The notes under the pieces are model-generated. The model was given only the letters and a program-made list of their open reading frames with translations, did not search any database and had not been told where the DNA came from. A program made the translations under genes and the position numbers. Below, piece after piece: positions 59,049 through 64,000 of a DNA stretch of 64,000 bases. Each line of letters starts with the position of its first letter. Position 1 is the first letter of the stretch. Origin of the DNA: Crassaminicella thermophila (GTDB taxonomy: Bacteria > Bacillota > Clostridia > Peptostreptococcales > Thermotaleaceae); NCBI RefSeq assembly GCF_008152325.1, contig NZ_CP042243.1:2485026-2549025 (forward strand), written 5' to 3'.

Positions 59049-61949
59049 TTATATTTTTTTATTTTCTATGTAACTACGTAATAAACCACTAGCTTTTTTC
59101 TTTGATTTATCAAGGCAATTAATGTCTCCAAAAACCAAAAAGCTATCTTTTGCACGTGAAACTGCAACATTCAACATGCTCTCTTTTATATCAATAAAGT
59201 AACATCCATCTAATCTGCCGTATACTGTTGACATAATAATAATTTGCCTTTCAGCCCCCTGAAATGTATGTACGGTACCATAGCTAATATATTTTCTAAT
59301 GTCAAATGATAATAACTTTTTAAACTCTCTCTTCATCAGTATTTCTTGAGCTTTAAACGGTGTTATTATCCCTATCAAATTTTTCTCATCTTTATCTGGA
59401 TAAGCTAACTTAATACGTTCAAAATTTTGGTTAATCCACATAGCTATAGCTTCAATTTCATTTAAGTTATACCTACTTCCTCCAATTTTAGAAGATCTTT
59501 CTGTATCTATTTGCATATATCCCATATGTGGTATATCTTTTAAAGTATACTCAGAGTCTAAAGCACCTAGACCTCTCATAGGCTCAAGACGTCCATCGTA
59601 TACTAAATCATTACAATAAGAAATTATCTCATTATAACATCTTCTATGCTCGCTTAAAAACAAACCACCATTTCCATATTTCTTATAGTTGCACCTAACT
59701 GATGCAACTTTCATCACACTAGAACTAGATGCATTCAAACCACAATTATCAAGCTTTTCAAATTCTAATTTATTATCTATAACATTATGCTCCATAGCTA
59801 ATGCAGTATCTAGTAAACTATTTACACTCCACACAGGTTCTATTTGATGAGTATCACCAACAACAAGAGCCTTTTTAGCAAGAGAAAAGGAACAGGCTGC
59901 TATTTCTGGTGATACTTGCCCAGCCTCATCCACAATTAGCAAATCAATGTGTTCATAAAGAAAACCATCACCTTTATCTTTTATATAATACTTAAAAACT
60001 TTTGGTAATTGATAAAATGTCATTACATAACAAGGAGTTATCATACTTAATCTATTAAATAATTGTTCTAGCACATTCTTATAGTTCTTACCTTTTTGCT
60101 TATCACTTAATTGGTCCTCTCCTTCAATCCATCTACATTCATAGTAGTGAACTGATAACCAAAACTCAATATATCTAAGGGTTTGATCCATTAAATTATT
60201 CATATCATTTAAATTAGTATTACTTTCATCCATTCTATCTTTTATACCTATATTAAGTTTTTCTAAAGCATTATTACATTTATTGTACTCAACTTTAATT
60301 CCTTTGACCTTATTATTGAGCCTATCTAAGTCATTACGTTTTCTTCTTAAATCTTTTATAAGATAACTATATTTTTCCTCTATGTCTGCAAAAGTCATGT
60401 TTTCTGAAATAAAATCCTCTTCATCTAGTTGAATGAACAACCTATTTTTAGAGTATATTCTTTTTTTAATACATTTCAGAAATCTAAATAATTTAAACCA
60501 TATTGGCATTTCTTTAAAATGCTGCAACCATTCTTCTACTCTTTTACTTTTTGAATCTATATCATCTTTTATAGTTTTAATTTCATTTTCTAAATCCTCT
60601 ATAAACTTATCTAATGTTCTATCTCCTATTTGTAATTCTTCTATTTGACTTGAAATAATTAATAATTTTTCTCTTATTTCATCAATCTCTAATAATGTCT
60701 TATGTAATATTTCTTTGCATTGTTTAACATTGTCAAAATTTTTTTTGAAATACTCACTACAGCATTTAAGCATTTTTTTTTCAGAAGCTTGAATATTTTC
60801 TTTACTCTCAATACACGATATAAAGCTTTTACCTCTTTGGTCTGTATACTGATACCCCTTCTTATAAGCTTCTTCCTCTTTAGATAATGAAGGAAAATAA
60901 ACAGCAAAACTTTCAACACCTAAAATCCATCGTTGTTCTAAATTTTCTAATCCTTGTTTATCAATATCTCCAAAAGACTCAATTATATTAGTAACAGCCT
61001 GATTATTTGTTGATGAAGCTACAATTAATGGTGCTTTTTCTTTTCTTAAAGCACATTCAACATACATAGTTGCAACAACTGATTGGAGCATCTTAGTTTT
61101 CCCAGTACCAGGTGGACCATTTACTGCAAGTATTTCTCCCTCTACCATATTATTAAAATGATTAATACATTCTCTTTGAGATTTTGATAAGTAGTATTTT
61201 CCGCCCATCTGCCCATGGTGTTTTTTCATATTTTCAAGAGAATTATTAATTAATGGTTGTACCATCTTTGATTCAATATCAATAAAGTTCTCGTATAGTT
61301 TTCCCGTGAAATTTTCCTTTAACAAATACTCGTATAAATCTAATATAGGACGTATTGCATTTATTGTATCATCTTTTATTATATACACTTGTTTCTCTAA
61401 TTTCGTATCGTTGATAGTATTACTCATAAAATCATTACCAGTAACACTCTCGTATAAATCTTTTACAAAAGTTATATAATCATTCCATGACTTTATTTTA
61501 TGAATTCTACCTATATTATCACTCATAAACTCATCATATACCTCTTTTTTTCCTATAGATAATTTAGGTTCCACCATCGGATAAAGAAATATTCTCGGTA
61601 TCCAAGGTAGTTTATTCTGATTATAAAATAATAATCCTTCTTTACTTAATTTAGCAGGTATATAATATATTCCTGTTAAATCCTCAAAATCACTACTCAT
61701 TTTCTCTTGTGAATCAAAAATTGTTCTTACTGTTTTTCCAACAAGTATTACATCTATAAATTCTATAGTTTTATCTAATTTACTATCTCTCGAAAACTCT
61801 ATAAAAATATTCTTATCTATTACACCTTTCATCAAATGTTCAAATGGAAAATAGAAATAGTTATCCTCTTTAAACTCAATGCATCTATTAACCTGTGCTG
61901 CAACTGCACTTCTTAAGTAATTCGTTATTTCTTTTATCTTGCTACTCAT
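59049..61949 (-). CDS. Large UPF1-like superfamily 1 helicase
   Basis: A 966-residue DNA/RNA helicase of the DNA2/NAM7/UPF1 group. The first ~270 residues are an unassigned domain. Walker A GPPGTGKT is near residue 277, motif Ia IVASSTNNQAVTNI follows, then a long coiled-coil insertion (about 380-620) before motif II LLIVDEAGQVSPEIA. Motif III is VVGDTHQIEPVW, motif IV LSEHRRCYNEII, motif V YGTVHTFQGAERQIIIMSTVYG and motif VI NVAVSRAKDSFLVFGD. The ATG lies behind GGTGAGG. Single large helicases of this type occur in mobile DNA and some defence loci. No nuclease, methylase or toxin gene is adjacent, so a defence role is only a suggestion. Confidence 0.88.
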   Translation of the reverse strand: MSSKIKEITNYLRSAVAAQVNRCIEFKEDNYFYFPFEHLMKGVIDKNIFIEFSRDSKLDKTIEFIDVILVGKTVRTIFDSQEKMSSDFEDLTGIYYIPAKLSKEGLLFYNQNKLPWIPRIFLYPMVEPKLSIGKKEVYDEFMSDNIGRIHKIKSWNDYITFVKDLYESVTGNDFMSNTINDTKLEKQVYIIKDDTINAIRPILDLYEYLLKENFTGKLYENFIDIESKMVQPLINNSLENMKKHHGQMGGKYYLSKSQRECINHFNNMVEGEILAVNGPPGTGKTKMLQSVVATMYVECALRKEKAPLIVASSTNNQAVTNIIESFGDIDKQGLENLEQRWILGVESFAVYFPSLSKEEEAYKKGYQYTDQRGKSFISCIESKENIQASEKKMLKCCSEYFKKNFDNVKQCKEILHKTLLEIDEIREKLLIISSQIEELQIGDRTLDKFIEDLENEIKTIKDDIDSKSKRVEEWLQHFKEMPIWFKLFRFLKCIKKRIYSKNRLFIQLDEEDFISENMTFADIEEKYSYLIKDLRRKRNDLDRLNNKVKGIKVEYNKCNNALEKLNIGIKDRMDESNTNLNDMNNLMDQTLRYIEFWLSVHYYECRWIEGEDQLSDKQKGKNYKNVLEQLFNRLSMITPCYVMTFYQLPKVFKYYIKDKGDGFLYEHIDLLIVDEAGQVSPEIAACSFSLAKKALVVGDTHQIEPVWSVNSLLDTALAMEHNVIDNKLEFEKLDNCGLNASSSSVMKVASVRCNYKKYGNGGLFLSEHRRCYNEIISYCNDLVYDGRLEPMRGLGALDSEYTLKDIPHMGYMQIDTERSSKIGGSRYNLNEIEAIAMWINQNFERIKLAYPDKDEKNLIGIITPFKAQEILMKREFKKLLSFDIRKYISYGTVHTFQGAERQIIIMSTVYGRLDGCYFIDIKESMLNVAVSRAKDSFLVFGDINCLDKSKKKASGLLRSYIENKKI

Positions 61950-62139
61950 TACCTCACCAAGCCTTTAATTATCCTATATACTCATATATATTTATTTCTA
62001 TTATGTAATATCTTCCATTATATTCTATATATTTCATTATATCAACATAACAATCCATTAATATACATATTTCTCCAATAAAAAATATCTATTGAATTTC
62101 TCTATTTATTCCATTAAATAATAAAAGCAAATAAAAACT
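61950..62139. other. AT-rich helicase leader region
   Basis: AT-rich sequence between the helicase ATG and the ABC-operon terminator. It must hold the helicase promoter, but I could not pick one hexamer pair with confidence. Confidence 0.4.
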
Positions 62140-62184
62140 GAAACTCTCTTATATACTTCAGTATAAAGTATATAAGAGAGTTTC
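62140..62184 (-). terminator. Terminator of the BcrAB-type ABC operon
   Basis: A perfect 19-bp stem (62140-62158 with 62166-62184, arms beginning GAAACTCTCTTATA) lies 45 nt after the permease stop; the minus-strand tail AGTTTTTATT is T-rich. Confidence 0.85.
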
Positions 62185-62228
62185 AAAGTATGAAAACTAT
62201 TATTCGCCCTTGCCTGCTTTACGTATCA

Positions 62229-62978
62229 TTATGATCCAGCATATACATCTTTTTTTTTCAAATATCCTATTAATCCAATCAAGAAAATGATAAACATTCC
62301 TGTTAAAATGATTCCTGCATTTATATAAGCTAATCCAGGATTATCTACATTCTCTCTAAAAATATAAGCTGTTGGAATACTCCATGGAAAAAGAAATATA
62401 TATTTTGAATTTACTACTACAATATTTGTAATCACCCCACTAATTCCTAATACAATAGGAGGAATAACATTTTTTCCTATTACTCCTAAAAGAGCACTTA
62501 CTGGAGATAATGCAAAAAACATAATTCCTATTAATAATTGACTTTTCATAGTATCTATAAGTAAACTTCCCGTCATTGGTTCTTTAATTAACATCATGCC
62601 TCCAACCAATAAAGACACATAATTTATAGCTAAAGTAATATAAATCATAATAAAAATCACCATTAATTTTGCAAAAATAAATTTAGATTTATCTACTGGA
62701 TAAGTATATAAGGTATTTGCTGTATTTTCCGTATACTCTCTTGAAAATACATATCCTGAAATCAACGAAAACAAAGCAACCCCCATAATCAAAGTCATAA
62801 ATACAAAATTATTTTTAAAAGCTGATTCCCAATGTATATTATAATTTTTCAAATTATTTATAATGATTATTAGACTCAATAAAGTTGGAAGTAAGCCTCC
62901 GATAGGCAATAACCACATAATCTTCGCTCTTTTCAACTTTAAAACTTCTGTATATAGTAGATTAAGCACACCCTTCAC
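62229..62978 (-). CDS. ABC-2 type permease (bacitracin/lantibiotic-immunity type)
   Basis: A 249-residue membrane protein from a GTG start that overlaps the ATPase gene by 17 nt. Six hydrophobic segments fit the ABC-2 fold (MWLLPIGGLLPTLLSLIIII, FVFMTLIMGVALFSLISGYVF, IFIMIYITLAINYVSLLVGGMML, LLIGIMFFALSPVSALLGVIG, VVLGISGVITNIVVV, GIILTGMFIIFLIGLIGYL) and SREYTENTANTLYTYPVDKSKF is the cytoplasmic loop of this family. With the ATPase it resembles BcrAB-like exporters that protect against peptide antibiotics. No two-component system is visible in the window. Confidence 0.88.
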   Translation of the reverse strand: MKGVLNLLYTEVLKLKRAKIMWLLPIGGLLPTLLSLIIIINNLKNYNIHWESAFKNNFVFMTLIMGVALFSLISGYVFSREYTENTANTLYTYPVDKSKFIFAKLMVIFIMIYITLAINYVSLLVGGMMLIKEPMTGSLLIDTMKSQLLIGIMFFALSPVSALLGVIGKNVIPPIVLGISGVITNIVVVNSKYIFLFPWSIPTAYIFRENVDNPGLAYINAGIILTGMFIIFLIGLIGYLKKKDVYAGS

Positions 62979-63882
62979 CCCCAGTAACCTTTAAAAAATA
63001 ATCCTCTAAGCTATCTTTCATCAATCCAATCTCACTCACATTCACATGATTTTGTATAAAAATTCGGTTGATTTTTTCAACATCAGAGAGTTTTTCATAT
63101 ACTCTTAAAATATTTTTTTCAATAACCATATAATCAAAAATCCCTAATTTTTCTTCAAGAAGCATAGCTGCTTTTTTATCATCACTTACCTTTATTTTTA
63201 TATAATGTCTATTTTTGTTTTGAAGAGTATGAAAATCAATCTCCTCTATTAATCTCCCCTCATGAATAATACCAATAGTGGTAGCTATTTGCTGTATCTC
63301 ACTTAAATTATGACTAGATATTAGAACCGTTATATTCTTTTTACTAGACAACTCTAGTATCAACTCTCTTATTTCTTTTATGCCAATGGGATCTAATCCA
63401 TTGGTAGGCTCATCTAAAATAAGTAACTCTGGATGATGAAGTAGCGCTCTTGCAATACCAAGTCTCTGCTTCATCCCTAAAGAAAATTCCTTCACTTTTC
63501 TATTTTTAGCCTGAGTTATTCCAGATATATCCAAAGCCTCATCTATACATTTTTTTCCCTGTACCCCCATGAGTCTTCTATGAATCTCTAAATTTTCTTT
63601 AGCTGTTAAATTTGGATAAAAACCTGGAAATTCTATGATTGATCCGATTCTTTCTAGGTATTGATTTTTCTTTGAAGTAATATTTTCCCCAAAGATTTCA
63701 ATACTCCCGCCCGTTGGCTTTACAAGCCCCATAATCATCCTAATAGTGGTTGTTTTTCCTGCTCCATTTTCTCCTAAAAATCCATAAATTTCTCCTTTCT
63801 TAATATGGATATTTAAGTTGTCTACGGCTGTTTTGTTTTTATATTTTTTCGTTAAATTCACCGTTTTTAATACATATTCCAT
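62962..63882 (-). CDS. ABC transporter ATPase (BcrA/CcmA type)
   Basis: A 306-residue ATPase with Walker A GENGAGKTTTIRMIMGL (residues 37-53), Q-loop near SIIEFPGFYPNLTAKENLEI, signature FSLGMKQRLGIARALLHHPELLILDEPTNGLDPIG and H-loop LISSHNLSEIQQIATTIG, followed by the C-terminal domain found in BcrA-like subunits. It is the first gene of a two-gene operon with the ABC-2 permease. A perfect 18-bp palindrome lies 20 bp upstream of the ATG. Confidence 0.94.
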   Translation of the reverse strand: MEYVLKTVNLTKKYKNKTAVDNLNIHIKKGEIYGFLGENGAGKTTTIRMIMGLVKPTGGSIEIFGENITSKKNQYLERIGSIIEFPGFYPNLTAKENLEIHRRLMGVQGKKCIDEALDISGITQAKNRKVKEFSLGMKQRLGIARALLHHPELLILDEPTNGLDPIGIKEIRELILELSSKKNITVLISSHNLSEIQQIATTIGIIHEGRLIEEIDFHTLQNKNRHYIKIKVSDDKKAAMLLEEKLGIFDYMVIEKNILRVYEKLSDVEKINRIFIQNHVNVSEIGLMKDSLEDYFLKVTGGEGCA

Positions 63883-63902
63883 ATATATCCCTTCCCTTCT
63901 GA

Positions 63903-63920
63903 TTATAGGATATCCTATAA
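63903..63920. promoter_or_regulatory. 18-bp palindrome upstream of the ABC ATPase gene
   Basis: TTATAGGAT followed directly by ATCCTATAA is a perfect palindrome between the likely promoter and the ATG at 63882. Its place suits an operator for a GntR/TetR-type regulator encoded beyond the window. Confidence 0.5.
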
Positions 63921-64000
63921 AGCTTACATGGCTTTAACATGAATCTTACAAATTTCTTAAATCATATTTTATTGAACTAAAGGAAAGGTAAATGAAAACT

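Overview
The window is about 64 kb of AT-rich DNA from a low-GC, spore-forming anaerobic Firmicute of class Clostridia. The evidence is AGGAGG-type ribosome binding sites, TTG/GTG starts, S-layer (SLH) proteins, a SigI/RsgI pair, a Spo0E-like peptide, Rex, a butyryl-CoA-dehydrogenase/Etf cluster, a small 2[4Fe-4S] ferredoxin and amino-acid fermentation genes. An Alkaliphilus/Crassaminicella-like lineage would fit, but the genus cannot be fixed from this sequence alone. Most genes lie on the minus strand.

1-5.5 kb is accessory DNA. It holds a REP-associated (RAYT, Y1) transposase cut by the window edge, an IS3-family element with a broken orfA inserted just upstream of it, a truncated secreted protein, an SLH protein, a decayed DDE transposase, a small membrane protein and a block of nested hairpins. 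5.5-16.4 kb is a complete histidine-utilisation cluster: hutH, a YuiF-type transporter, a CntK/DapF-type putative histidine racemase, fhs, hutU, ftcD, hutI and fchA. The set can take histidine to glutamate and pass the formimino carbon through tetrahydrofolate, with Fhs able to recover ATP as formate is released. 16.6-20.7 kb is an abgT locus whose two M20 amidohydrolase genes were broken by an integrase remnant, leaving an in-frame amidohydrolase-integrase chimera.

20.9-23.7 kb carries sigI-rsgI and a secreted copper-amine-oxidase-N-domain protein, each operon preceded by the same GGTACC/CGWA promoter-like pair. 23.8-32.7 kb holds an OGG glycosylase, a MATE exporter, a cobalamin riboswitch with cobT, a CAP-SLH protein, gdhA, a P-loop/Asp23 fusion, a ferredoxin missed by length-filtered gene calling, and a MarR regulator. 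A Fur-like box sits between the P-loop gene and the ferredoxin. 32.9-40.8 kb holds a glycerophosphodiesterase, a GntR-GH4 operon with a perfect operator palindrome, bcd-etfB-etfA and rex. 40.9-53.5 kb holds an ABC-F protein, acpP, a cluster of six DnaA-box-like 9-mers, tsaD, small unknown genes, a fluoride riboswitch controlling a CPA2 antiporter, a bactofilin-like membrane protein, a MacAB-like exporter, the tsaE-tsaB-rimI operon and a Spo0E-like gene.

53.7-64 kb is again partly accessory: a chemoreceptor, an unknown 406-residue protein, a creatininase-GNAT chimera, a large UPF1-like helicase and a BcrAB-like ABC transporter. Two identical 25-nt palindromes and two partial copies lie here. 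One full copy forms the in-frame linker of the chimera and the other ends a truncated reading frame. With the RAYT gene and a related repeat at the left end, this is the strongest sign of a mobile palindrome system that remodels coding sequences.
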